Origin: Sitta carolinensis
Taxonomy: Eukaryota; Chordata; Aves; Passeriformes; Sittidae
Direction of reading: 5' to 3'
Assembly (NCBI GenBank): GCA_032173965.1
Contig: JAVUNC010000004.1
Span: forward strand, 3,548,501 to 3,612,500
Length of the DNA: 64,000 nucleotides
Shown one piece after another: positions 38,863 to 50,210 of the stretch. The notes beneath the pieces are model-generated. The model was not told where the DNA came from, did not search any database, and saw only the letters and a list, made by a program, of their open reading frames with translations. Position numbers and translations under genes: made by a program. Every line of letters begins with the position of its first letter. Within the stretch, counting starts at the first letter, position 1.

Positions 38863-40223
38863 TGGGTTTTGTCACCACTGGTAAAAATTCACTGTTAGAG
38901 TGAGGTAGAGAGGAATTATATTGAGACCCTTGAGTTTTGTCTTTTCCAGGTTGTTCAATTCAAGTAAGGAGTCTGAGTTTTGGTTCTGTACATTCCCCAG
39001 AGGGACACGAAGAGGATGGAGGGGAGCAGATCCTGTGCCCCTCTGGCTGTGCCTTCATTCCCAGTGCCTGGGTGAAAGTGGCCAGGAACAAGGCAAGTGG
39101 TGGTGCCTCACACCTGCTTGCATATTTGTGGGGGTGGAAAAGAGCAGATGTCCAGAGCTGCCAGCTCTGGGAGTCCTGCAGGAATGTGGGGCCTGTGACA
39201 GCTGATTGAGCTGGAGGGGGTTTGGATGGGGGTGGGAGGGGGTTTTGGTGCCTGCTCATGCCCTGGGAGAGCTGGTGATGGTGAAGGGAGGTGGAAAGTT
39301 GGTGTAAACTCTGGAATGAAAAGGTTGCTTGAACCTGGAATATTTATGTCCTGGATGTAGAAATTCAATGCTCTTCCCTTGGGAGACATGCAGTCTCAGA
39401 GCCTGTGGTGAATTTTGGGTATTTTCTGGGTTAGGTGATGGGCAGATCAGGTTGTCAACCTCTTCAGCCTTGGACTGATACAGGGAAAGCCAACAGCTAT
39501 CATCAATCCAATCCCTTGGAGTTTCATTCAACAGTCCCTTGCACCATAACCGGGGGACAGCAAGAGTGGGTGGACACAACCATCTCAGAAAAAGACTGAG
39601 AATTAACCTGGTTTGCATCCAATATTCAACAAATCTTGTAAAAAATAGTCTCCTGAACCTTTGCATTCTCTGAAATGGCTGTGGTTGATTCTATTTATAT
39701 ATCAAATTTATTTATTTATTACCTTTGCAAATTCATTGTCTGAGGATCCAACAAGTCATTGATCTCACATCACTCCTGCTGTTATCACTACTGACAGATA
39801 AGAAGTGAATTTCCCAGAGCCCCCTGTAAGCACAGAACAGAGCTGGCAAGTGGACCTCTCTTCCAGGTAGTTCCACCTTTTAAGGACATCCAGTCTCAGT
39901 CATGGAGTTTCTGAGAACTGTGGGGAGAGGAGATATTTTTCTGAGGCCATCCAGTAGTAAAGATGGGTCAGGTGAGATCCTGGGAAGGCACTGGGCTTTG
40001 CTTCCTGCTCCTCATACCTGATGAGGGCTAGGAGCACCAAGGAGGCTGCCCTGATGCATTTGTTTTGTTGTGGCTGTAGCCCGAGCCAGAAAGTCACTGT
40101 CCCACTGATCCCCTGAGCTGGAGAGATTGTGGCTATCCTAATTTACTGGTATTTACTATTTAGAATAGGGACAGTGGATTCCTGCCTTCTCCTCTGTAAA
40201 GGGTTGTATTTCCTTCTTGGGGG

Positions 40224-40284
40224 GGTTGGAAATAGATGAACTTTAAGGACACTTCCAACTTCAACCATTCTATGATTCCTTGAC
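40224..40284 (+). mobile_element. CR1 LINE 3' end
   Basis: GGTTGGAAATAGATGAACTT, then ACTTCCAACTTCAACCATTC and TATGATTCC. Confidence 0.75.
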
Positions 40285-41767
40285 AGTTCCATCTGCCTTC
40301 AAGGCAGGAGGAAAGATCCTGAAGAGGGAATGTTGAGATCTGACATGTATTTAGACAGGATAAAAAAAGGAATGCCTTAGGGTAATGTTTCAATTTCATC
40401 TCATTGGTGTTTTCACAATTAAGCAGCTTAAGGAAGATCTCTTCAAGGTCCAATTCCATGCCAGGCTTTTGGAAAACAGCCTGCAGATATCCCCACACTG
40501 GATGCATCACCCAGTGCAGATTTCTCTTTGTGAAGTCAGGATGTGAAACTTATTGTCCCTGGCAGCCACAGGATGCAAAAATCCTTCCTGCAGTTTCCAG
40601 GTAACTTCAAGGCTTCATCCAGCAATGATGAGAAGAGTTTCTTCACCAATTTCCTCTCCTCCCTCCCCATCCTTGCAGCTACAAAATGCAAGTGGCCAGA
40701 GCTGAGCAGACCCTGAACCCAAAATCCCATCCTTCAGTCCCTCAGGGCAGGCAATTACCAAATTAGCACTTTGTGGTGAGAATTTTGAGCATTAATTGAG
40801 CTGGATTTATGGGCAGGGGCTTCAAATGGTGGCAGTGCCAAACTCTGTGTGACTTAAATAAACTGAGTCCCCTCCACCAGGTCAGTGATTCGGAGCCCTT
40901 GCAGATGCCCTTTGCTGTCCCCCCACCCAGGAGTGGAGGCACACATCCCTTGTGCCCAGCTGCTGCCCTCGAGGTTTACACAGCTGCCGTGGGGAAGGGG
41001 GGATTGGAGGGTGGGAGGTGCAGCCTCCCAAGTGCCTCAGACCCACAGCAGGGTCAGAGGTGGCCACGTTTGGGCTCAAAGAGGAACAGGTGGGTACAGG
41101 GCTGACATTTGGAACACTGGCACTTTTATTTTTAATGGCCCACCCTCCTGCACACACAGTGCTGGAAATGGCTATGAAATGCATCTGGCTGGACTGAACA
41201 GGCCTTCTGCCCTAAAAAAAAGGAGTCATCTTGGGTTTGGGGGTTGAAAATTCATTCAATTTTCTTTTTAATGCATGCAAACCCATTCTGAATCAAAGCA
41301 TTAATTTGAACTTAAAATGTATTGAGCGGGCTCTGATCAATGCTTCCTTCCCCAGCTCAGCTATGGGCTTTTTTTCTCTCTACTTTTGTTTTTCTCTTCA
41401 TTGCTGGGTCAATGTGTCTGTGCAGCAGCAGGCACAAGGATATCTCAGTTAGAGCTGTGGGAATAACCAGTTATTCAGATCACTGGCAGTACTGAAAAGC
41501 TGGGTGAAAAAATCTTGCTGTGGTTCAGCTGAAGCAGGGCTTCTTTCTGGATTCAGGCAACGAAGGTAAGCAGCAAAAGAGAGGGGAGTGTGACAGAAGT
41601 TGTTTTTAGTGAGAAAACAAATTATGACTCACAGTGCTAATAATAAATAGAAGATGTGCTGGGCAATGATCAACCTATCAGGGGCTTCCAACAACTCTGA
41701 AACATCACTGACACTTTCACTGAGGAGAAAAGTGGTACAAAGTCACCACATTTATCTGAAACTTGTA

Positions 41768-41848
41768 CTGCCTGTGGCAAGGGGTTTGAAACTAGGTCAT
41801 CTTTAAGGTCCCTTCCAACCCAAACCATTCTGTGATTCTCTGATTGCT
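41768..41848 (+). mobile_element. CR1 LINE 3' end
   Basis: CTGCCTGTGGCAAGGGGTTT to CCATTCTGTGATTCTCTGAT, terminal 80 bases. Confidence 0.88.
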
Positions 41849-42207
41849 TTGTCCTGGAGTGACAGGTTTGGTGTTCATCCGTGTGACTTCCATGAGTTTG
41901 TGTTTTTTACTCCTGAGAGGATAATATCCCTGGGATATGACTCACTGAGCAGCACCTAAATGTGATTCCACCCTAGCAGGGTCCATCCACCTGGGCGTCT
42001 GCGGTGTGTGACCCCAGGATTTGGACGGAGGGAGGCCAAAAATGCTCTGCTCGAGCCCTCTGTGTGGTGACAGGCTGTGGAGCTCCACACCAGGCCAATG
42101 GGACCAAATGCCACCGCAGGGATTTGGCGATGGAAAAAGATCTCATATCCAGTGTCTGGCTTTACACATCTGCCTGCACAGCTGGGATCATTGTAAGTTG
42201 TTCTTTT

Positions 42208-42209
<2 letters not shown>

Positions 42210-42251
<42 letters not shown>
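42210..42251 (+). repeat. Poly(T) run of about 42
   Basis: Longest pure homopolymer in the window, followed by AAAGTCC. Its reverse complement could be the tail of a retroposed sequence entering from the right, but no element is recognised. Confidence 0.85.
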
Positions 42252-42255
<4 letters not shown>

Positions 42256-43094
42256 TCCAGCCCTGAGGAATACAGTGGCAAGCCATCCCCTCTGCTGGAG
42301 GTGAAGCAAAGCCCGGGAGCAGCCTGCTGCAGGGTCTTTCCTTTCATGTGACTAATACACACAAATCCCCCCCGTCCCCGGGGGCTGGGGATCACTGACA
42401 GCGGGGACAGGCTGTGAGAAAGGGGTGAGGGGAGCCAAACTGTGCTCTCCTTTCATTCACCAGGGTCAGCTGTCCCACCTGTTCCTCCTGCTTAGACAAG
42501 GGGAGCAGGGATGGATGGAGGGGATGGGGCAGTGGCAGCATTCACAGCGGAAACTCATGGGAGGGAAGGAATTCTGGTTTTAAATGAGGAGAAAGTGGGC
42601 ATTTGCTACAGAGGTGGAAGGAGAGAGGCTGCAGGACACGGCGGGGCTGGCATTTGCCTGAATCTCTTCTCTGAGAACTGGGGAGCAGGCCAAGAACAAG
42701 TTTCCTAATGAAAGACTAATGATGGATGGAGCTCAGTAGGTGCTGGGTTGCAGTTTGATTCCGAAACCCAATCCTCCACCAGCTGCTTGTTTAAGCAAAT
42801 GCCGAGGTTCACTCTGCAGCAGCGCCTGCCCAGAATTCCCCGAGAGATTTCTTCTACCCAAATGACACCTCCTGATTTTATCCTTCGCCTCTGGGGTCCA
42901 ACCTGTGCAGGTTTCCTTTGTGGCTGTTTTGCAAAACCTGCAGCAGGCGTTTTTCCCCCAGACACGAGGGATTGTGTCTCTTTGCCCCTATTTAAACTGA
43001 AAGCTGTTTTAGGGTTGGACACTCCCTGGTACTGTGCGGCTCCAGAGCGCCCGGCACAACAGAGCTGTAGCCTTTTTCGGGTGCTGTTTGTGTG

Positions 43095-43730
43095 ACAAAA
43101 AGCCCTGTAACAGATTTTGGAGGAGTGATGGTCCATCACACCGATGGAGAGTGTGGATGAGATGTATCCGTGAGCAGCCCAGCAGAGGAAACTCCAGGAA
43201 GAACCTCAGCACTGAGAGGAATGACGGATTTGTCTTCACAAACAAGCCGTGGGTCTGCGGGTAGATAAAATCAGAACTGACAGATAAAAGAAACAATGGG
43301 AAGGATTCCACTGACTGATGAATGGAAAAAAAGATATTTGCCTTTACAAACAAACTGTTAGTTTGCTGATAAATGAAATTGGATATTGAAAGACAAAAGA
43401 AACAATGGGGAAAACCCATAAATTCCATAAGAATTAAAAATTAAAAGAGAGGGTTATACATTAGAGGGGAATCTTAGGTGTCAGGCGTTCCAGGAAGTCT
43501 GTACCTCTCAAGTACCTCAGCCAATGGGGAAAGAGAGAGTGAAAAGCAGCTGGGAAATTGTGATAAAAAGGAGGCTGCATCCTCCAAAAAACTGAGAGAC
43601 CCCAGGGGAATGCCCCATGGTCTTTCCCTTTATTTGAATAAAGTAAAAATCTCCTCTGTCTCCTTTTTTGGACATAAACCTCTGGTGTTTGTGGATTAAT
43701 TTTCCAGACAACATCAGGATGTTTTTCACA
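43095..43730 (+). mobile_element. Probable solo LTR of an endogenous retrovirus
   Basis: The right part reads like an LTR end: GGAATGCCCCATGGTCTTTC, then AATAAA at 43637-43642 and a CTCCTCTGTCTCC tract. The left part carries two degenerate 108-bp tandem units (about 43225-43310 and 43333-43417) sharing ACAAACAA and AAAGAAACAATGGG, as in LTR U3 enhancers. No gag, pol or env reading is visible next to it. The exact ends and family are not determined. Confidence 0.5.
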
Positions 43731-43825
43731 GTGCAGAAGCAGCTACTGCTTTATTTGAAATTGCTTTTTTTTCCCCTTTATGACTTTGTTTTCGACTTAG
43801 GAGGATTTCTGTTCCTTTCAGGTGC

Positions 43826-44180
43826 TGGGGGTGTTTAGTCTGGAGAAAAGCTGGCTCAGGGGGACCTTATTGCCCTCTACACCTGAAAGGAGGGTGTAGG
43901 CAGTTCAGGTTTGGTCTTTTCTCTGAGATATCAAGTGATAGGACAAGGAGAAATGATCTGAAGTGGTGCCAGGTTGGATATCAGGGGAACTTCTGCACTG
44001 AAAGAGTGTCTGAGTATTGGAACAGGCTGCCCAGGGAAGTGGTGGAGTCACCACCCCTGGAAGCGTTCAAGAACTGAGTAGACTTGGCACTTTGTGGCAT
44101 GGCTGAGTGGGCACGGGAACATTTGATCAAAAGACGATCTTGGATGTCTTTTCCAGTCTTAATGATTCTACGATGGGTCT
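43826..44180 (+). mobile_element. CR1 LINE 3' fragment, older subfamily
   Basis: GGAGAAAAGCTGGCTCAGGG, AGGCTGCCCAGGGAAGTGGT, then GGATGTCTTTTCCAGTCTTA and ATGATTCTACGATG. It resembles the other copies only in outline. Confidence 0.8.
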
Positions 44181-44811
44181 GGGGGCCAGCCTTGACCTTG
44201 GTTTTCCCTGGCAATCACCTGTGCTCTGCAGACCCCACGGGAGCAGGGGAGCATCCTCTGTGTGGCTGGGAGAAGACCAAAGCTAAAGCAGACAAATGCC
44301 CTGCAGGATGCTGGTTTCTCCCTGCCCAGTTGCCTTGTGCATCCCCAGGTTCCAGCATCTGCCAGGGGCAGGGGGCTGGGGGGACCCCACATCCCCCCTG
44401 TGACCCATGGGAGATGTGAGCACAAACACACCCAACCTTGAAACCAAAGAAGCCTCAAACCTGTCATTAAAGCAGCTGCACTGGCAATAAATTTAGTATT
44501 TAAAATACTGTTCAAAAGTATTTAAAAGCCTGTTCAAAATGGAGCAAGAGTAGCTATGGGAACAAGCTCAACAGAGTTTTGTCCTGATGAAAAGTGACTT
44601 TGTAAAGATGTGGAAGGTTCCTGGAAGCATCAGCATTTTTCATCTCAAAGGAAAGAGTTGAATCTCTAAAATTTGGGTTGAAAAATGGGTTGGTCAAGTC
44701 AGGCAGTTCATTTGCAGGCTGCAAATGTAAGAAGAAGTAGTGGTAAGAAAAGGTTTTAAAATCTCTTAAAAAAAATAAAAGGTGAACATTAAGCTTTTCA
44801 AGGAAGAAATT

Positions 44812-44848
44812 TATTTTTTTTTTTTTTTTATTTTTTTTTTTTTTTTTT
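44812..44848 (+). repeat. Poly(T) tract
   Basis: About 37 T's interrupted by a single A. Confidence 0.85.
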
Positions 44849-44899
44849 AAAGGCACAGTAAAAAGAGGGAGAAGAAGCCTACCAGGAGACATTGTCAAT

Positions 44900-45050
44900 T
44901 CCTTATCCCTGGAAATCTTCAAGATCAGGCTGGATAGGGCTTGGAGCAACCTGGGATAGCGGAAGGTGTCCCTGCTCATGGCAGGGAACTGGATCTAGGT
45001 TATCTTCAAGATCCCTTTCAATCTAAACAATTCTGTGATTCTAGGATTCC
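44900..45050 (+). mobile_element. CR1 LINE 3' fragment
   Basis: CCTTATCCCTGGAAATCTTC through GATCCCTTTCAATCTAAACA to ATTCTGTGATTCTAGGATTC. Confidence 0.88.
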
Positions 45051-45573
45051 TGGCCTTCCAAGAGCTCTTTCTTCTCCTGATTTGGGAATGATCATGAATG
45101 ACCTGCACTGGCTTCCTCATATTCAGATCCCTGCTTAGCACCACTGCCCTGCCTCATCTCACCTTCCCAGCAGCCTCACCCAGCTGGATTCTGAGGGCCA
45201 GCAGGAGGAAGACTGGGATTCAAAGGGAAATGTGATCTGAGAAGGTTTTCCAAATCCCCTAGTTCCCTTGGAAATCCCAGCTCAGCACCCAGCCTGCCAG
45301 TGTCTAACGAGCCTCTCAGGAAAAAAAAGACATCAAACCCCAGGATTTATTATTAATCAGTCCAACTTCTTAACACCTTCTCTGTGACCTTGGTTGCTAG
45401 GAAGTTGGTGTCAATACAGGAAAAGTGAAGTATTAATAGAAAGAAAGAGCAGCTGTAAGAACTCAGCACAGAGCAGCATGGCCAGTGGAAGTCTTCCAGG
45501 CTACTGGTAACCCAGCCTTCCAGAAGAGGGATAATGATTTCACACTGAAAGATGGTAGCCTTAAATTATGTAT

Positions 45574-45785
45574 TAGGAGGGAATTCTTCCCTGTGAGGGT
45601 GGAGAGGCTCTGGCACAGGGTGCCCAGAGAAGCTGTGGCTGCCCCTGGATCCCTGGAAGTGTCCAAGGACAGGTTGGATGGGGCTTGGATTAACCTGGGA
45701 TAATGGAAGTTTTGTCCTGCCCATGGCAGGGAGTGGAACCATGTGAGCTTTAAGGTCCCTTCCAACCTGAACCATTTTGTGATAA
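45574..45785 (+). mobile_element. CR1 LINE 3' fragment
   Basis: AGGAGGGAATTCTTCCCTGT to CCTGAACCATTTTGTGATAA. Close to consensus. Confidence 0.93.
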
Positions 45786-46029
45786 AGTGACAATGCCAAG
45801 CTGGAAAGCAGAGATCTCTCCCTGTGTCTGGAAAGCAGGGATCACAGCCCTGTTCCTGGACCCAGTCACTAAGTTCAAGCAGTTTCAAGCTGCTTTTCTT
45901 TACTGTGTGTCCAGCATGGCACAGCCTGCATTGGAGGGGAAGCTGCTTATCCAAAGATAAATCCAAGAGAAACACAATGCTGCTGGCCACTAAGAGACTG
46001 GCATCTGACCCCTAGAAACCTGATCTAGG

Positions 46030-46126
46030 TGTGACACCCCTGCCCAGGACAGGGGGCTGGAATAGAGGAGCTTTTGGGTCCCTTCCAACCCAAACCATCC
46101 TGTGATTTTATGATTCTATCATTTTA
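46030..46126 (+). mobile_element. CR1 LINE 3' end
   Basis: GTGACACCCCTGCCCAGGAC through CCCTTCCAACCCAAACCATC to three terminal octamers. Confidence 0.88.
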
Positions 46127-47276
46127 TGCTCCAGGAATAAGCTCCAGTAGTCTGGCTTTCCCCTGGGATGCATTTTGCTCCCTTTACAGGGGTAGGTGCA
46201 GGCATTGTGAGCACAGGGAGCATTCCCACATCATTTCCTCATGCCAAGGCCTGGCTTTGGCAAGCAGGAGGCAGGGAAGGCTGCTGCCCTGGACGTGGGG
46301 TGGCAGATACATCAGCAGGGCTGGGAGGGAGGAGGGCATTGCAGCGGTTGCAGACAAAATCGTTAAACCTCTCCTTATCCCACATTATCCTCCCCTCAGC
46401 TGTTGTGTGGGAGGTGCCAGGTGGTGTCCAACAACTGTCACATTGCTCTCGTGGGGTGGCTGCTGTGAGACGGGGCAGGGGAGATGAGGGCACCCCTCAT
46501 TTGACTCCTGCACGGCTCTTCCATCCCTGAAATGCTCCAAGTCCTGGGGAAAAGGGCTCTTTCCATGCTGCTGTCTCTGAAAAAGACCTCACAGGTGGTG
46601 TCATCCCTGTCTTACACACACGTGCTTTGACAACGAAGCTCTTTAGCCCAAATCCTGCGCTGGTGAGTGAAAGAGATGGGAGCACATCCCACATCTCCTT
46701 TTCCTGTGCTGCCTGCTTGAATCTGAGCCTTTCCTCAAGCACAGGGAATTAACACAAAATACTCCTGGACCTGCGTCAGGCAGAGCAGTGGCACACCTGA
46801 GGGTTGTGTTTCAAGTGTCAGGCAGGTCTTTGATGGCTCCATGCTTCCATCTAGTGACAAAAAGCCACTGCTCACCCCTCCTGCTCGGCTCTGCCTCCTT
46901 TCTGGTTGCATTGCAGCAGTATTTCTCAGATTCTTGATGCTGAGCCTGTCCATAGCGCTGCTTCCATTTATTTACTCAAAATCTAACCCCCTAAATGAGT
47001 AACTCCAAACAAACAAAACCAGGGTGAAGTTTTTAAGCAGAGTATTTATCCTTTGGCAGAAATAAAAGTGGCTTTCACATGTATACAAACATGCCTTTTC
47101 TCATCAAAATGTGCTGATTTCCTCTTTAGTGGGTAACATCCCTAAAAACGGGCATCAGCCTTTGGTGACACAGAATTTATGTGTTCTATAGCAAGGCTCC
47201 TGTGTGGCTTGCCTGTTCTTCTCCTGATCTGAATTCTAGGCCTGGATTTCTGGTTATCAAGGACAATGTTTTTCAC

Positions 47277-47830
47277 AGAATCATGGAATCACAGAATGGT
47301 TTGGGATGGGAGGGACCTTAGAGCTCCTCCAGTTCCACCCCCTGTCATGGACAGGGACACCTTCCACTATCCCAGGTTGCCCCAAGCCCCATCCAGCCTG
47401 GCCTTGGACACTTCCAGAGATCCAGGGGCAGCCACAGCTTCTCTGGGCACCCTGTGCCAGGGCCTGCCCACCCTCACAGAGAAAATTTCTTCCTAATATC
47501 CAGTCTAATACTTCTCTCTGGCAGTTTGAAACCCTTCCCCCTTGTCCTGATCCTCCAGGCCCTTGTAAATTGTTTCTATCCATCTTTCTTATAGGCTCCC
47601 TGTAGGTACTGGGTGGGTGCAGTTAGGTCACCCCAAACACTTCTCTTTTCAAAGCTGAACAATCCCAATTATCTCAGCCCTTTCTTGCAGGAGAGTTTCT
47701 CCATCCCTCCAGTCATCTTAGTGGCCTCCTCCAGACTTGCCCTTTCCCTCTTTCTTTTCATGATTCAGCTCCTTCATGGGGAGGGCTCCCTGTGCATCGT
47801 TTTACTTAATCTGAGACTTTCTGCAAAGAA
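47277..47830 (-). mobile_element. CR1 LINE fragment, about 550 bp
   Basis: Reverse complement of a CR1 3' end (AGAATCATGGAATCACAGAA) running through CCCACCCTCACAGAGAAAAT and into more diverged upstream sequence (GGCCTCCTCCAGACTTGCCC). Confidence 0.9.
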
Positions 47831-49356
47831 TAAACTCCTCATCCCAGCCAAATCCTCCTGACCTGCAAACCTTGGACATTTGGTTGAGTTTTTCCTGGAT
47901 AAAACATTCTCTTAGGATAGGATCACAAAGTGATGTGGACACTGATACTAAGAGTTGTTCCTGACTAGGACCTAGAGAGTTTGAGTGACAGAGTGTGTTG
48001 GGAACAGCACTGAGGGCAGCAATAAGCCCTACTGGCCCTGATCAGCCTCACCTGGGACCACCCTCCCCAGCCTGGCTGTGGTTCAGGAGCCCAATTTAAC
48101 CTCATCTGTGGCCCTGGACACACTCCCTGAGCTGTGTTGTAGAGACACTGCTCTAATGCCCCCTCTGCTCCTGCCTTTGAGCTGGATCATGGGCTCATGT
48201 TCTAGCTGAGCACCCTGCCCTGTCTCCTCTTGTTTCTGAGGGGGTTTCCTGAAGGGACCTTGCACCTGATCCATCCCTTTATTTGGGGCTGTGAGTGGAC
48301 CCTGTTACCAGCATCTGTTTCTGTCTGCTGTGTCCAAGTTTTCACCCTTAAACAGTCTATTCTTTAGCAATGCTTTTTTTTTGTTTGAGAATTTGCTCTA
48401 GTTTACTCTTCCTTCTGACCACATTTCCAGTGTAATTCTGCTAACAAGTGCACAGAGGGTAGCTCACTGATGGGGTTAACTCTCACGGGGTTCCTGTAAT
48501 CATTGGCTGTACGTGGCTGAGACACTGGGGCTTGGCCTAAGAATAAACCAAGCACAACTTGTTCCACGGCTGGGCAGAGCTCCAGAGCTCCCCTGAGGGT
48601 TGATTGCCCGTGACTTTGTGCCCCTGAGTCTCTGAACTGAGGCAGAGGAGGAACCTGAGCAAGCCTGTTTCAGCTCCCTTGGGGGCTGAGGTGAGAGCAT
48701 GGGCACACTCTGCTGCTGTTTGGTGTGTGGTAACTCATTAAACCTCAGTTATGCTGTGGGGTCTGGGAACTTCCTGCAAATTTCAGTGGAAACTTCCATG
48801 AAGCTTCCATTGCAGGGGCTCAGCAACCCACTGAGGGACTCATCCAAATCCATCTGGGTTTTCAAACAGAGGAGGGCAGAGGTGGGAGTAGAGATGTTGT
48901 TCAGGGTCTGAGGGGGGCTGGACTGCACCTTCCCAGCAGCCAAGGCTCTCCAGGGCAAGAATGATAACACTGTGAGAGCCCACTGCCCTCTTTTCCACAG
49001 GGAAAAGACCTGCAGGGTTAAAGCTACTTGAGAAGTGATAAGGGTTCTAAAACACATTTTGGGCAGAATTCCCAGCAGATGCTATTTGGAATACCATGGA
49101 AAAATTGAATTAATCATATGGAAGGGATCCTTGAAGTCCACTTGCTGTGAAAATCAGTCCCAGACTGGATATCAGCATATGAAGAAACAGTTTTTCTGTC
49201 ATGTTGTAGGAAGGAAAAAAAAAGAAAATAAAATGGATTAATTGTTCTCCTATTGGAGGACCTAAACATATACCAATGGAAGAACAATCCCAGGTTATTT
49301 TTGTTATGGTTATTAAAGTCTTGAAACAAAACAGTTAATAGCAGCATGTAGCTTAG

Positions 49357-49369
49357 GTTAATAATTAAG
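49357..49369 (+). promoter_or_regulatory. HNF1 binding site upstream of PKHD1
   Basis: GTTAATAATTAAG matches the HNF1 palindrome GTTAATNATTAAC at 12 of 13 positions. Mammalian PKHD1 is driven by HNF1-beta through a proximal promoter site, so position and sequence agree. It lies 854 bases before the ATG and about 200 before the donor of the proposed noncoding exon 1. Confidence 0.65.
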
Positions 49370-49399
49370 CACCCTGAGCTGTCTGTGTCGGGATTTGAG

Positions 49400-49569
49400 C
49401 CTTTTGGGAAGCTTGTCTGGTGGTTTTCAGCACTGGGCAGAGTGACTGAAACAACCCCAGCCTGAAAGCTGTGGCAGAGCTGGTGCCAAAGGGATGGAGC
49501 TCTTGTGCTGGTATTGGAGCCCCTGCACTTCACTCATCAGAGGAATGGAGGAAGAACAAATTGAGTAAG
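49400..49569 (+). other. PKHD1: Probable noncoding exon 1 of PKHD1
   Basis: The 3' border is a strong donor, AAG followed by GTAAGC at 49570. It sits between the HNF1 site and the coding exons, as the noncoding first exon does in mammals. The 5' border is a guess. Confidence 0.35.
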
Positions 49570-49764
49570 GTAAGCAAAGCCAGAAAAAGTCCTAAAAAGA
49601 ATAAAAAATTTAAATCCAAATTATGTTTTCTGCACCTGCTTTGAAATGCAACATTCACTTGCAGCAGGGTGCTGGACTGTGCCCCCTGCACTTTGCAGTG
49701 TGTTAAAATGTGCAAGAAATAGAAAGTGGTTGCAGTAAGTCTTGTGGTGCCATAAGCTGTAGAA

Positions 49765-49884
49765 ACCAGGCTGGATGGGGCTTGGAGCAACCTGGTCTGC
49801 TGGAAGGTGTCTGTGCCCAGGGCAGGGGGTTGGAACTGGGTGATCTTTAAGGTCTCTTCCAACCAAATGCATCTTGTGATTTAT
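49765..49884 (+). mobile_element. CR1 LINE 3' end in PKHD1 intron 1
   Basis: AAACCAGGCTGGATGGGGCT to CCAAATGCATCTTGTGATTT. Confidence 0.88.
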
Positions 49885-50210
49885 AACTGTAGCTAAATTA
49901 ATTCGCCTATGTTTTTTCCATACTGAAGGTGATGGTAGGAGAAGTTGATGTTCTGTCTTTAAATGTTAGAACAGTTCCTGGTTAGAACAGTTAGAACATG
50001 GACTTTATAGAGGAAATGTGTGCTATCTCTGGCTATGACAGTAAGACCTGGACTGCAAGTATTCAAGTGTTTATATTCTTAAATTATTATAAGAGTTCAC
50101 AGCTATTGCTCCCATGGATTTGCAGTGAGAAGAAAGAATACAGATTTTTTTTTTTTTTTTTAAGTTATAGGAAAGGTCCTGGGGCCAGACTCTTGTGAAT
50201 TCCTCATACA

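Larger units (their letters stand above)
19740..49340. other. Intergenic region IL17A-PKHD1
   Basis: Nearly 30 kb in which I recognise no coding exon on either strand. Open frames here are CR1-derived, low complexity, or without splice context or homology that I know. The identifiable content is CR1 fragments, A/T homopolymers, a TTTTA repeat, a G/T-rich tract, a probable LTR at 43.1-43.7 kb and a CpG-rich patch at 36.2-36.8 kb. Unlisted stretches longer than 300 bases (20.6-24.2, 27.95-29.2, 30.3-33.8, 34.1-36.2, 39-42 and 47.9-49.3 kb) look like unique noncoding DNA. Confidence 0.6.

Noticed and set aside
42004..42351. 115-codon frame through the poly(T) tract
   Set aside because: Its length comes from a phenylalanine run encoded by 42 T's; not a plausible protein.
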